DNA of 64,000 nucleotides from Catonella massiliensis (lineage in GTDB: Bacteria; Bacillota; Clostridia; Lachnospirales; Lachnospiraceae): NCBI RefSeq assembly GCF_016651435.1, contig NZ_JAEPRJ010000001.1, forward strand, positions 2,356,001 through 2,420,000, read 5' to 3'. Position 1 is the stretch's first letter. Each line of letters begins with the position of its first letter. The notes beneath the pieces are model-generated. The model did not search any database. It worked only from the letters and a program-made list of their open reading frames with translations, and was not told the DNA's origin. The position numbers were made by a program, and so were the translations under genes. Below, one piece after another: positions 23,404 to 32,682 of this stretch.

Positions 23404-25863
23404 TCATGCCTTCCTTGCCACTCCCTTATCGCCGTCAACCATGACTTGGTCGCCATCCTTAAACTTAGTAGTAGCATAGCCCACTCCCAAAACGGCTGGG
23501 ATACCGTATTCCCTTGCCACTATGGCTGCGTGGCTAAGAGCTGAGCCTGTATCCGCTACCACAGCACCTGCAAGGCTAAAAAGCGGTGTCCACTCAGGAT
23601 CGGTGAGATGGCATACTAAAATACCTCCCTTTTTCATCTTGTAGAATTCCTCAGGTCCCTTTATCAGGCAGGCCTCTCCAACAGCCACTCCTCTGCTGCC
23701 GCTAACTCCCTTTAGCACCTCACCCGCAGTATCAAAGACAAGTCCTTTTGATGCCTCCCAAACCTTTATTGCCAGTGGACGGTTTTTATTTCTTCTGTCA
23801 ATTTTTCCCTTATCACTTTCTGATAAACAGCCTCTTTCAAGGGCTTCCAGTAACTCCTTAAAAAACAGATTGGCAATACCACTCTTATAATCTTTATTTC
23901 CAAGCAGTAGTAAATTAGCTCTTTTTACAGCCTGTCTCACATAGTAGAAGAGAGTTTCCCAGAGATACTGGCTTTCTTCACGGACTATGTGAAAATATCT
24001 GAAAGATTCTATCCTTCTCTTAATCTTAGGAAATTTACTGCCATAGGCTTTTTCAATATTTGCCAAAATTTCCTCAAAGTCTTCAGTCTCTTCTTTTCCC
24101 AAGTTCTCCTGCAGTATAAGTGGCTTCATTATGTTAATTAGTCTGTCAGGCTCTTCCACAAAGGTCTTCGCATCTATACAGTAGCAGTTATAGTCTGACT
24201 TGAAGCCGTTTTTACGAATAAAGTCCTCTGCCAAGCGCTTAAAATCAGGATATTGCTTACAAATACTATCATAGCTCTCTCCTGATATCAGGCTTTTCTT
24301 AAGCTCTTCATTTTTCTTAGCTTCAGCTGCAAGCAGTTCGACATCTCTTGATACTACAGCTGTCTTATTGTCAAGGTTTCTATAAAGGTCGTAGACTGTA
24401 TAGCTTTCATCCACCTTTTTCACAGCCTTTTCCAAGTCTTTTGCGAGTACTGATGGAAACAGAGCATACTTAAACCTATCATAGCAGAGCCTTTTGGTAA
24501 GCTCGTAGCTGTAAATAATAAAATCCCTGCACTCCCTAACATCCATTTTACTAAAATCGAGCTTTTTAAGGTCCTCTATTTCCTTTTCATAGTCCTCCAT
24601 AAATGCCCTGCATTTGCCCTCACAGTAGTCGTAGTCTCTCATCATTTTAATAAGCTTAAATATATTGAATATGCGTATATTTACACCATTTTTTGAATTT
24701 GGAAGTGTTTCTATCCCGTCATCATCCATTCTGGGATTAGTATCAAGCTTTATTCCACCCTCGGCAAACAACCTGACCGTCTGGTCATTTATAGCAACCA
24801 TATAATCATAGTCTAGTGCCCTGTATGCAAATGGCATTTTTTCAAGTATAAATGCGTACCTCTCTTTTGTGTATCCTTTAACTCTCACTCCTTTTAGATA
24901 AGCCTTAACTAACTCATCATCGTGATTATCCCCAAGAGTGGTAATCTCTCTCGCCTGTAGGATGTACACCTCGCCACCTCTTATAGCCCATTCTACATCC
25001 ATAGGTTTACCATAGTGCTTCTCGATGGCATTTCCTGCCTGTACAAGTGCCCTAACCTCATCCTCCGTTAGGGCAGGCTTTCCTCTAAGCTCCACACTTA
25101 CTTCTACCTTTTTTGTCTCCCTGTCAGCATATATAATCTGAGTTTCCTTTGTACCTAGGGTGAGGCTTATAATCGTGCCTGATTTGTCCACTATGTAGTT
25201 ATCCGCTGTTACGCTTCCGCTTACTACGCTCTCCCCAAGGCCATAGCTTGCATTTATCTGCATCTCCTCCCGGTTTTCATTGACGGGGTTGACTGTAAAT
25301 AAGACTCCTGCCTTTTCGCTTTCAACCATGGTCTGAACAACAACTGCAATAGCAACAGATAGCTGATTGTAGCCCTGATTAGCCCTGTAGCTTACCGCCC
25401 TGTTACCCCAAAGGGATGCATAGCAGTCGACTATGCGAAGGAGGACTTCCTCCACACCTCTTACATTTAGATAAGTCTCCTGCTGTCCTGCAAAGCTTGC
25501 ATCGGGCAAGTCCTCCGCTGTAGCAGATGAGCGCACTGCTACCCTGACATTTTCTCCAAGCCCCTCATAGGCATTTTTTACCTCATTTATTACAGTATCA
25601 GGCAGCTTCCCTTTGCTTATAAGTTCCCTTAGCTTCTTTGCAGTTTTAAAAAGTTCCGCCTCATCTTGCACACTCCCAGTAAGTTCTTTTTTGAAGACTT
25701 CCTCTAAGGAGTTTATCTTAAGAAATTCTTTGTAAGCATCTGCAGTTACTACAAAACCCTTTGGCACATTTATTCCTGCCAAGACCATTTCCCCAAGATT
25801 GGCTCCCTTGCCACCTGCCGTAAGTACATCTTCTTTTCTAATCTTACTAAAATCAAGTACCAT
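23404..25863 (-). CDS. PEP-synthase-like phosphotransferase, rifampin phosphotransferase (Rph) architecture
   Basis: 819 residues in three parts: an ATP-grasp domain (1-310; GGKGANLGEM, RSSATAEDLPDASFAGQQETYLNV split over residues, VEWAIRGGEVYILQARE), a helical middle region (about 315-720), and a C-terminal swivelling phosphohistidine domain with GSALSHAAIVAREYGIPAVLGV (His about 778). It lacks the C-terminal PEP/pyruvate TIM barrel of PEP synthase and PPDK. This plan and length match rifampin phosphotransferase, which moves the beta-phosphate of ATP via His to the antibiotic. Whether rifamycins or another molecule is the substrate cannot be read from sequence. It lies 22 bases after a TetR gene. 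Confidence 0.8.
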   Translation of the reverse strand: MVLDFSKIRKEDVLTAGGKGANLGEMVLAGINVPKGFVVTADAYKEFLKINSLEEVFKKELTGSVQDEAELFKTAKKLRELISKGKLPDTVINEVKNAYEGLGENVRVAVRSSATAEDLPDASFAGQQETYLNVRGVEEVLLRIVDCYASLWGNRAVSYRANQGYNQLSVAIAVVVQTMVESEKAGVLFTVNPVNENREEMQINASYGLGESVVSGSVTADNYIVDKSGTIISLTLGTKETQIIYADRETKKVEVSVELRGKPALTEDEVRALVQAGNAIEKHYGKPMDVEWAIRGGEVYILQAREITTLGDNHDDELVKAYLKGVRVKGYTKERYAFILEKMPFAYRALDYDYMVAINDQTVRLFAEGGIKLDTNPRMDDDGIETLPNSKNGVNIRIFNIFKLIKMMRDYDYCEGKCRAFMEDYEKEIEDLKKLDFSKMDVRECRDFIIYSYELTKRLCYDRFKYALFPSVLAKDLEKAVKKVDESYTVYDLYRNLDNKTAVVSRDVELLAAEAKKNEELKKSLISGESYDSICKQYPDFKRLAEDFIRKNGFKSDYNCYCIDAKTFVEEPDRLINIMKPLILQENLGKEETEDFEEILANIEKAYGSKFPKIKRRIESFRYFHIVREESQYLWETLFYYVRQAVKRANLLLLGNKDYKSGIANLFFKELLEALERGCLSESDKGKIDRRNKNRPLAIKVWEASKGLVFDTAGEVLKGVSGSRGVAVGEACLIKGPEEFYKMKKGGILVCHLTDPEWTPLFSLAGAVVADTGSALSHAAIVAREYGIPAVLGVGYATTKFKDGDQVMVDGDKGVARKA

Positions 25864-25885
25864 AATTCCCCTTCTTTCTTAGTAA

Positions 25886-26485
25886 CTATCTCACCTCAAT
25901 GTACCTTTCTACCATAGCCGTGATGAAAGTCCTCAACGCCTCATTAAAATACTCTTTTTCAAACTTGCCGTAATTTGATAATAATACAAAGCTCCCTATA
26001 AATGTATTTAGGAGGCCTCTTTCATCTATGCTTTTAACTGCCCCCTTCTCCCTCCAGTAAGCAGCTATCTTCCTGATAAAGGCTGTATATATCTCACTTA
26101 TCTCATAGGTCTTACCCTCATTTTTCCTTGCAAGCATAGCCAAAGCCTCCGCATATATCGGCTTTTTCTCACATTTTTCCTTAAAATCAACTGAGTACTC
26201 ATAGATAATGTCTGCGAGAAAGCCTACAGGATTGTCTAAGGATTTATTAAAATATTTCTCAACCACAGCCAGCTTCTGAGCCGACCTATACTGCATCACA
26301 TCGAGAATGAGAGCATCCTTGTCCTTCCAAAAGTTGTAAAAGCTTCCCTGAGCTATCCCCGTTCTACTTGTAAGCTCCTTTATACTAAGCCCCTTTGTGC
26401 CGCTTTCGTGAAAGAGCATAAGGGCTATATCCATCATCTTCTGCTTTATTTCCTGTTTTTCTTCTTCATTAAATGCCTTCGCCAT
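25886..26485 (-). CDS. TetR family transcriptional regulator
   Basis: 199 residues. N-terminal helix-turn-helix: IALMLFHESGTKGLSIKELTSRTGIAQGSFYNFWKDKDALILDVM. The C-terminal ligand/dimerisation domain has no family-specific signature that I recognise. It is immediately upstream of, and on the same strand as, the Rph-like gene, so it probably controls its own operon in response to a small molecule. A palindrome overlapping the promoter start point (26495-26522) is the likely operator. Confidence 0.9.
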   Translation of the reverse strand: MAKAFNEEEKQEIKQKMMDIALMLFHESGTKGLSIKELTSRTGIAQGSFYNFWKDKDALILDVMQYRSAQKLAVVEKYFNKSLDNPVGFLADIIYEYSVDFKEKCEKKPIYAEALAMLARKNEGKTYEISEIYTAFIRKIAAYWREKGAVKSIDERGLLNTFIGSFVLLSNYGKFEKEYFNEALRTFITAMVERYIEVR

Positions 26486-26494
26486 ATCTTACCT

Positions 26495-26553
26495 CTATGA
26501 ATATTTTGTTGTATGTTCATAGACATGATAAACCTTTAAAAGAAAAAAGTCAA
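26495..26553 (-). promoter_or_regulatory. Promoter and probable TetR operator
   Basis: Minus strand: TTGACT (26548-26553), 17-base spacer, TATCAT (26525-26530). Just downstream lies an inverted repeat CTATGAA (26495-26501)/TTCATAG (26516-26522) with further symmetry inside. The -35 is embedded in the stem of the terminator of the upstream operon. Confidence 0.7.
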
Positions 26554-26580
26554 TGAATATTTTTAAAGATATTCATTGAC
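26541..26580 (-). terminator. Rho-independent terminator after the FtsX gene
   Basis: Perfect 12-bp stem (26549-26560 and 26569-26580), 8-base loop, followed on the minus strand by TTTTTTCTTTT. It ends the ABC/FtsX operon about 85 bases after its stop. Confidence 0.85.
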
Positions 26581-26663
26581 CTTGGATTTTGTTTTTTACT
26601 ATGTGCTGCTTAAGCATTCTTTTTTACCTAATTCTTACTCAAGGCTGTTCTTACTGTTTTCAC

Positions 26664-29054
26664 TTAGTCTCCTATTCTTAACAGTTCTATCATCTCATTC
26701 TTTTTCATACTTATGAATGATAAAATTGTTATTCCAGTAACTAGCACAATAATACTTCCCAATATGGCTATAAAAACATAAATTGGTGGAAAATAAACTG
26801 CATGTTTAAACATAATAAAACTTAGTCCATTTAAAATAGCAGTCTGGAAAATCATAGTAGTTAGCGTTGCCACTGAAGTAATAATTATGTTTTCAAATAT
26901 AACTATTTTTTCTATGTCTCTTCTCCTTGCTCCAATAACTCTATACAGCATAAACTCTCTTTTCCTTGAGGTAAACAGTACAAAACTCAATATACCAATT
27001 ATACATATTAAAGTTATAAACATTAAAATACAGGTAATATATATGAATACAATATACTGATAAAACCCTTCCTTGTACATCTTAATGTACGAGTCCACGC
27101 TCACGACTTCTGCCCCAGTCTCCGCTGCCAGATGTTCTATATTCTCTTTATCCGTTTTATCTGCATTTATAAGAATATTTTTCTGAAAGCTATTATCGAT
27201 ATTCTCCTTTACATCATCATAATTGAGTGCAACAGTATATGCAGCCGGCGTATTAGGCATATCATCTACATTTCCGGTTAAGCTAAGTGCTCTGTCAAAA
27301 AATTTATATTGACCGTTCCGGCTTATCCCTGTAATATAGCAAAAGTACCTGTTTGCATAAAATGTTCCTTTAGGTGGCACCTTATTTCTGCTAAGTCCCT
27401 CATCATCCTTAAAAACTGCCATACTATAAAATTTCCCTTCACCTCCTTTTAGCTGAAAGGATTTATTAAATGATGTAAAGTATTTAATATTTTTTTCAGA
27501 AATTGCTTTTTCAAACTTATTAGAATTTACATCAGATTCAGTAATACACAAATTAAATCCCTGTGTGCTTATCCACAAATTTTCATAATAAGTTTCTACA
27601 CCAAGTAATACATTATAAAGCACTATTACCAACATACATACAGCAACTATTGTTGTCCCTAATACTGCATTATGTTTTTTCCTCCTTTTAACAAGCAATA
27701 AAGCCAGCTTGACCATGCTCTTTTTCTTAATTGCAAGCATGGAAACTAAGACAAATCCAAGCCTGAATATCAGGTTGAATATAAAAATTATTAAGAGACT
27801 TATAAATATTAGCGGATTTATTCCTCCAAAAATAAATAAACTTATGACAATGTATGATATGACACTAAGCACCTGCCATTTATTTATCATTTTTTTTACT
27901 ACTAAAGTTTTTCTGCCCCTTAGCTCATCCGCTATTTTTAACTCATATATTAGTTCATACATCCCTAAATGAAATAAAAAAACTATTGAAACTGATAATA
28001 ATAAGATTTTTAAAAATGTAACTAATCCAACATTTAATAGAGTCAAAACAGATATTTTGACTGCTAAAAAAGTGTTACAATAATATCTGAATAATAATGC
28101 TCCTATTACAGTTGCAAGAGCAGACGAAGTAGGAGTAATAAAGATTGCATCAAGGACAGCAAACAGCCTCAGTACACTTTTATTCACTCCATATATTCTG
28201 GCTATAATAAGTTTTGGCTTAACAGAGTTTTCTTTTAAGTAGAGTATTGCCATTATGCCTAACACTACTATTATTACATTTATATTTATAAAAATTCTTA
28301 GTATATTTTCTCCTGATTTTAATGTAGTCTTAAAATTGTCAAGTACTGCTTCTTTGGTAGACATTTGTATAATATAGTCTTTTTTACCTGATTCATTAAA
28401 AATGTTTTTTACATCATTATATACAGATTTTTCATCAACCTTCCCTTTAATGTTAATTTCCAAATTACATTTGGAAACAAATTCACCATCATTAAAGGTC
28501 TTTTTTAATTCATTAATATTTTCTCTGCCTACGATTACATATCCTGCTAGAACCATATCCTCGAAATTAGAATCGCAGGGTTCAATTTTTTTAACAATAA
28601 GCGATTTATTTAGAACATCAAAATATACCCTGTCACCCTCTTTTGCCTTAAGCTTAGCAGCCGCCTGTATACTTAAAATACAAGTTCCTTCCAAATCTTT
28701 ATCTGACACCCTAAGGATAATCTGCTTTTCTTCTTTGCCTATATTGTTTTTGATTGGCAGAAACCTCTCTGTAGAAACTTCTACCTCTTTGCTTAATTCT
28801 CTTATATAAGCATTAAGCTTAGGACTTGTTATAGTTCTACCATATGTGTCCATTACACTTATGGTAAGATTATTACTTCCTGAGCCGGCTTTATATAAAT
28901 CTTCTGATAGTGATGTAATAAATAGAAGAAGCGCCAAAGTACTAAAAGCAAATGACAGAAGAAACATTATCATAATATTTTTGTTATTTTTCCTGCCAAA
29001 CAATTTATAATATAAAGAATAACATTTACTAAGCTTCATATAATTCTCCGTCAA
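26664..29054 (-). CDS. FtsX-like ABC transporter permease
   Basis: 796 residues. One helix near the N-terminus (IMIMFLLSFAFSTLALLLFIT), a large extracellular region (about 53-255), a helix cluster (260-450), a second extracellular region (about 500-665), and three to four C-terminal helices. This is the two-module plan of MacB/BceB/YtrF-type permeases, which act mechanically on extracellular substrates such as antimicrobial peptides or lipoproteins. Its start lies inside the ATPase gene (26-bp overlap). Together with the two small membrane proteins upstream it forms one transcription unit ending at a strong terminator. Confidence 0.8.
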   Translation of the reverse strand: MTENYMKLSKCYSLYYKLFGRKNNKNIMIMFLLSFAFSTLALLLFITSLSEDLYKAGSGSNNLTISVMDTYGRTITSPKLNAYIRELSKEVEVSTERFLPIKNNIGKEEKQIILRVSDKDLEGTCILSIQAAAKLKAKEGDRVYFDVLNKSLIVKKIEPCDSNFEDMVLAGYVIVGRENINELKKTFNDGEFVSKCNLEINIKGKVDEKSVYNDVKNIFNESGKKDYIIQMSTKEAVLDNFKTTLKSGENILRIFININVIIVVLGIMAILYLKENSVKPKLIIARIYGVNKSVLRLFAVLDAIFITPTSSALATVIGALLFRYYCNTFLAVKISVLTLLNVGLVTFLKILLLSVSIVFLFHLGMYELIYELKIADELRGRKTLVVKKMINKWQVLSVISYIVISLFIFGGINPLIFISLLIIFIFNLIFRLGFVLVSMLAIKKKSMVKLALLLVKRRKKHNAVLGTTIVAVCMLVIVLYNVLLGVETYYENLWISTQGFNLCITESDVNSNKFEKAISEKNIKYFTSFNKSFQLKGGEGKFYSMAVFKDDEGLSRNKVPPKGTFYANRYFCYITGISRNGQYKFFDRALSLTGNVDDMPNTPAAYTVALNYDDVKENIDNSFQKNILINADKTDKENIEHLAAETGAEVVSVDSYIKMYKEGFYQYIVFIYITCILMFITLICIIGILSFVLFTSRKREFMLYRVIGARRRDIEKIVIFENIIITSVATLTTMIFQTAILNGLSFIMFKHAVYFPPIYVFIAILGSIIVLVTGITILSFISMKKNEMIELLRIGD

Positions 29055-29718
29055 GCATTTTTATCTGTCTGTCAGAAACCTCTGATACATGGCAATCATG
29101 AGTAGATATTATAATGCTTATGCTAAAGTTATTAACCAGTTCCCTAAATAAGCGTAAAATATTATTACTGTTAGAACTGTCAAGAGCACCCGTCGGCTCA
29201 TCTGCTATGAGTACTTTAGGGTTATTTATCAAAGCTCTGGCTATTGCAGTCCTTTGTTTTTCTCCTCCTGAAAGCTGATAAGGATATAGTTTCTCTTTTC
29301 CTTTCAGCCCCAATAATTCTATAAGTTCTGCTATTTTGCTTTCAAAATTCTCTTTTTTCTCACTAAATATGCTTGGGAGCTCTATATTTTCTATAAGTGA
29401 TAATTCTTCCACAAGGCAGTGATTCTGAAAAACTATCCCAATATTTTCATTCCTAAATATATCAAGTTCTTCATTCTTAAGAGCATACAAATCAGTATCC
29501 CCTATAAGTACCTTCCCCTTATCAGGCTTATCTATTCCTCCTATTACTCCAAGCAGAGTACTCTTTCCACAACCACTCGGTCCCATAATAGAAAGTATCT
29601 CGCCAGTATTTATTTCTAAATTGATATTCTTTAATATCTCTATTGAATGCTGTCCATTTTTAATACTTTTTGCAATATTTTTTACCTTTACCATACCGCT
29701 TGCCTTTTCTAAACTCAA
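29029..29718 (-). CDS. ABC transporter ATPase (MacB/LolD/BceA family)
   Basis: 229 residues. Walker A GPSGCGKST, Q-loop NIGIVFQNHCLVEELSLIENIELP, signature LSGGEKQR, Walker B VLIADEPTGALD, H-loop ISTHD. Energises the FtsX-type permease encoded next. The relative of BceA/MacB/LolD exporters is clear from NIGIVFQ and GALDSSNS. It begins 10 bases after a 123-residue membrane protein gene. Confidence 0.93.
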   Translation of the reverse strand: MSLEKASGMVKVKNIAKSIKNGQHSIEILKNINLEINTGEILSIMGPSGCGKSTLLGVIGGIDKPDKGKVLIGDTDLYALKNEELDIFRNENIGIVFQNHCLVEELSLIENIELPSIFSEKKENFESKIAELIELLGLKGKEKLYPYQLSGGEKQRTAIARALINNPKVLIADEPTGALDSSNSNNILRLFRELVNNFSISIIISTHDCHVSEVSDRQIKMLDGELYEA

Positions 29719-29728
29719 GTTATTTGTA

Positions 29729-30100
29729 TCATTTTTTTGAATGTCTTCTAATGATTATTGTGGCAGCAATACTTATTAGACTACAATAAAATATAGGCAA
29801 TGAATACAACAAAAGGTACGTCCATATATCTGCTTTCCCATCTACAGATATCATTGCATTTACAACTGAAATAAGAATAGCTGCCATTAAAAATAATATC
29901 CTTGCTTTAAGTCTTTCATTTTTGTACATTTCTCTTATACTTTTTATCCCAAAAAATATTGCTGACAATACCGCTGCCTGAATAAGCATTGAGAAATCTA
30001 TCAGTAAAAACACAGCACCAAAAGGAGAATATCCCAGCTGATAATTCTTAATAAAAATCCCGGCTAAATATACTAAAATAATTGATATTTCTATTGCCAT
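29729..30100 (-). CDS. Small membrane protein, four helices
   Basis: 123 residues with four predicted transmembrane helices (ISIILVYLAGIFI, AVFLLIDFSMLIQAAVLSAIFFGI, ILFLMAAILISVVNAMIS, WTYLLLYSLPIFYCSLISIAATIII) and a basic end (RRHSKK). GAGAGG precedes the ATG. Family not recognised. Position directly before the ABC ATPase gene suggests an accessory or immunity subunit of the transporter. Confidence 0.65.
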   Translation of the reverse strand: MAIEISIILVYLAGIFIKNYQLGYSPFGAVFLLIDFSMLIQAAVLSAIFFGIKSIREMYKNERLKARILFLMAAILISVVNAMISVDGKADIWTYLLLYSLPIFYCSLISIAATIIIRRHSKK

Positions 30101-30303
30101 CTTTATACCTCTCCAAGCTCTGAGCTTTATATCAGCTAAGTATTCTCAAAATCACTTAAATTCTCAAATATCTTAATGCTTAAAAACTCAAGCTCTTTAA
30201 TGCTACACCTTCAGTTTTCTTCATACTGATTAGATATATGGCAAGCATATATTGATGTTTCTAGCCGGTCTGCTTCGGCAAATACTGCCTCAAGCCTTTA
30301 TTA

Positions 30304-31089
30304 TCATCTGTTCTGCCTGCTTTTATATATTTCGATGCATATATACAATACTACAGAAATTAAATACGGCATTAATACAAATACATATGATCCTTCAAGC
30401 ATGGATGCATTCCTTTGTACATAAGCCGAAAAAAACCAAGTTGCAAAAACTCCAAATTCAACACCCCAAATACCACCAAGACTTATTTCACAGTATCTTT
30501 TATATCTGTAAACTGAATATAACAGACATCCTGCATTTATTGCAAAAGTTACCAGATTATAAATCCATACAAGCTCATAAATGGTAGTACTTGAAACATT
30601 TTTTATGTACCAAGGAAAGATAACATACAATGCCGCCTGAATCACAAGAGCATCAATCAAAGCAATAATAAATAAACATCTCCTAATTGATATTTCTTTC
30701 TTAGATATTTCAAAAAAGCGTATGAATCTGATATCTTTTGAAATCACATAATACATTGCCGTAAGTACAACAGGCAAGGTGTAAATTGCAAATACAGACA
30801 TATTATCCTGCAATATACCACGCACTAATATATAACATGTAAAAATAAGTGTAAGTAAAATAAGTATCTCTCCAATAAATTTTCGTCTTTCAGATATCCA
30901 TTTTCTCAAACTGTTATTTTGCTCTTTTTTTAATGTGCACAGTATACTCGTTATATCTATATCTAGAGTACTATCATCGTTTTTCATATGTTCCACCATC
31001 TCAAACATATTGTCCCTGACATTATCTACTTGACACCAGGCAATTTTATTTTTACAAAAATACAGTTTCTTTTTTTCATCTGTTTTCAT
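30304..31089 (-). CDS. Membrane protein, six helices, cytosolic N-terminal domain
   Basis: 261 residues. About 85 soluble residues with three cysteines come first, then six transmembrane helices (from about GEILILLTLIFTCYILV to YVFVLMPYLISVVLYICIEIY). No family recognised; the arrangement resembles small permease-like proteins beside bacteriocin-type ABC systems. AGGAGG lies six bases before the ATG. It is the first gene of the ABC/FtsX operon. Between it and the next gene (30101-30303) I see no gene. Confidence 0.65.
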   Translation of the reverse strand: MKTDEKKKLYFCKNKIAWCQVDNVRDNMFEMVEHMKNDDSTLDIDITSILCTLKKEQNNSLRKWISERRKFIGEILILLTLIFTCYILVRGILQDNMSVFAIYTLPVVLTAMYYVISKDIRFIRFFEISKKEISIRRCLFIIALIDALVIQAALYVIFPWYIKNVSSTTIYELVWIYNLVTFAINAGCLLYSVYRYKRYCEISLGGIWGVEFGVFATWFFSAYVQRNASMLEGSYVFVLMPYLISVVLYICIEIYKSRQNR

Positions 31090-31228
31090 ACAAACCTCCT
31101 GATTCTAAAAAAGTTTATCATGTTACTATTAAATATCACCGTTCTTATACCTCTGTGGACTTAAGCTTTTCATCATCTGCCTTCAGTTGTCTTTTCTTTT
31201 GGCTTACTGTACGCTTAGGCTGATGTAC

Positions 31229-31286
31229 CTCTAATTGCAGTATAGCATCTTTTAAGATAATATCAATACCTATTGCAGAAATCGGC
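31229..31286 (-). repeat. 58-bp repeated segment with promoter-like sequence (copy 2)
   Basis: By hand, 49 of 58 bases match 33335-33392. On the minus strand it holds TTGATA (31261-31266), 16-base spacer and TATACT (31239-31244), which could drive the ABC/FtsX operon. The same bases also lie in an open frame of about 72 codons without start (FFIYAIYYFVRDSG to KLKSTEV, ending near 31148), so it may instead be the 3' end of a decayed membrane-protein gene. Confidence 0.6.
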
Positions 31287-31348
31287 AAAATACCTATTGA
31301 CGCAAGCTTCCTTATTACACCGCTATCACGTACAAAATAATAGATAGC

Positions 31349-31502
31349 ATAAATAAAAAATCATCTCTTTAATGCTTCCACCTAACAGATCTTTAAGAGC
31401 ATCCTAAATGTCTTCAGTAGTTTATACATCGCACTCTTTAAGTAGTTGTTGAATTATATTTCTTTTATCATCAGTAATAATTGCCTTAAAATTAGTGTTT
31501 TG
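31349..31502 (-). pseudogene. Relic of an IS256-family (Mutator) transposase, N-terminal fragment
   Basis: In one minus-strand frame reads NTNFKAIITDDKRNIIQQ, LLKECDV, stop, TTEDI, stop, DALKDLLGGSIKEM. IS256-type transposases have near the N-terminus the pattern LLxEyDv..aeDiqdALKDLLGGTIkeM, so this is a fragment of about 45 residues with two in-frame stops. No catalytic DDE region, no intact terminal inverted repeats and no target duplication were seen. Confidence 0.7.
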
Positions 31503-31554
31503 TAAGCAGACACATTATTTATAAGGTTGTAAAGTTGTGTATATTTTATTTATC

Positions 31555-32304
31555 TTAGACAATTAGCAAAAACAGCATACAGGGCGGTAAGATAATTACC
31601 AAAAAGCCTATTCTTTTCACCAAGTTTACATCCGATGGATATTTTTCTTTTCTTCTTAATTTACAGTAAAACCCATATACTGTCTCAGGCTTTAAGTATG
31701 AATAATATCCTATAGTCATAGCAATAACAATTAAAATCATACAAACTGTTAGTATTTTATATAATTCCACTACTCTCAAATTTACCATGATAGCAGAAGC
31801 AAATAAATGTCTCATACTATTTATGGCTTCATCAACCTTGTCACGAGCTTCTTTTTCTTCTGTATTTTGTACTTCGCCGTTTGAGGTTGAATCTGAGACT
31901 TCAACGCTTCCTTCTCCATAGGCCATATTAATGTATTCAGAGCTATTGCTAAATCTAACAAAGGATGAACCTACATAATTATGGGTGAGATAATCCCCTC
32001 CTGGCAGTAATAAATAGATACTAAGTCCATCTTCATTCTGATTCACCGCATATAAGCACCGGATACCATCAACCCGTACAGCGTTATCTCTGACTATTAT
32101 TTCTTTGTTTATAAAATCTGTTCCGTAGATATTCTTAAGCTTTGCTCCCCATTCACTTATTTGAAAAGCGTATTCCCCGTCACTACCACAACCTATTTGT
32201 CTGAAAAAGGCAACAAGAATAATACATACAATAAATAACGGCAAAAATACTTTTAACAAATGTGTTTTCAATTTATCCACCGTCCTTTTGTGTGCTTGTC
32301 TCAT
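31555..32304 (-). CDS. Membrane protein with extracytoplasmic domain, unknown
   Basis: 249 residues. A helix at 18-35 (VFLPLFIVCIILVAFF), about 130 residues outside (ISEWGAKLKNIYGTDFINK, VDGIRCLYAVNQNEDGLSIYLL), then two helices near the C-terminus (ILTVCMILIVIAMTIGYYSYL, IGFLVIILPPCMLFLLIV). Family not recognised. Its start overlaps the stop of the 73-residue gene by four bases (ATGA). Weakly A+T-rich with poor ribosome site. Probably forms one unit with the preceding small gene and perhaps the lipoprotein gene at 33291. Confidence 0.6.
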   Translation of the reverse strand: MRQAHKRTVDKLKTHLLKVFLPLFIVCIILVAFFRQIGCGSDGEYAFQISEWGAKLKNIYGTDFINKEIIVRDNAVRVDGIRCLYAVNQNEDGLSIYLLLPGGDYLTHNYVGSSFVRFSNSSEYINMAYGEGSVEVSDSTSNGEVQNTEEKEARDKVDEAINSMRHLFASAIMVNLRVVELYKILTVCMILIVIAMTIGYYSYLKPETVYGFYCKLRRKEKYPSDVNLVKRIGFLVIILPPCMLFLLIV

Positions 32305-32522
32305 TTATTAAGGTGCTCTTGTAAACGAAATATAGCTCGGATCAAAATACAAATAAGCGCAATGAGTGTCAAAACACTTGAAACAATCAATATGGCGTGC
32401 GTTTTATTGTACAATGCATCATCGGTGATTCCCCTCGCTATCATTTTGGAAGTAATCAAAGTAGAGCATCCTGCAACAATCAAGACGCATACTAGAATAA
32501 TGGCAAACAACTTATTCTTCAT
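32301..32522 (-). CDS. Small membrane protein, two helices
   Basis: 73 residues: LFAIILVCVLIVAGCSTLI (with a lipobox-like VAGC) and ILIVSSVLTLIALICILIRAIF. Could be a small lipoprotein with a second membrane helix or a two-helix protein. AGGAGGC is about ten bases upstream of the ATG. Just upstream, overlapping its start, a 27-codon frame (MAISTVVIAALLCISKILKQ...) is open; it resembles in part the repeated segments at 31229 and 33335 and may be a microprotein or relic. Confidence 0.55.
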   Translation of the reverse strand: MKNKLFAIILVCVLIVAGCSTLITSKMIARGITDDALYNKTHAILIVSSVLTLIALICILIRAIFRLQEHLNK

Positions 32523-32612
32523 CTTCTCTTGCCTCCTGTTTTAAGATTTTTGATATACATAACAAAGCCGCGATAACCACTGTAGAAATCGCCATATTTT
32601 GCGAAAATCTGC

Positions 32613-32650
32613 AAAGAATTGACTTGCATCCTGCAAATCACTTCTTTAAG
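32613..32650 (-). terminator. Repeated hairpin (copy 2) after the lipoprotein gene
   Basis: Stem TGACTTGCA/TGCAAATCA (32620-32628, 32632-32640; one G-U) with a 3-base loop, downstream of the gene ending at 32683. Sequence related to the hairpins at 33413-33447 and 35140-35175. Confidence 0.5.
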
Positions 32651-32682
32651 TCTGGCAGCATTATTGAAAAATAGATTTATTT

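Noticed and set aside
23404..25863. Phosphoenolpyruvate synthase (ppsA)
   Set aside because: The C-terminal PEP/pyruvate barrel is absent; the protein ends with the swivelling His domain as in Rph-type enzymes.
26549..26580. TetR operator in the 12-bp stem
   Set aside because: It is followed by a T run on the minus strand and fits a terminator; the nearer palindrome at 26495-26522 is the better operator candidate.
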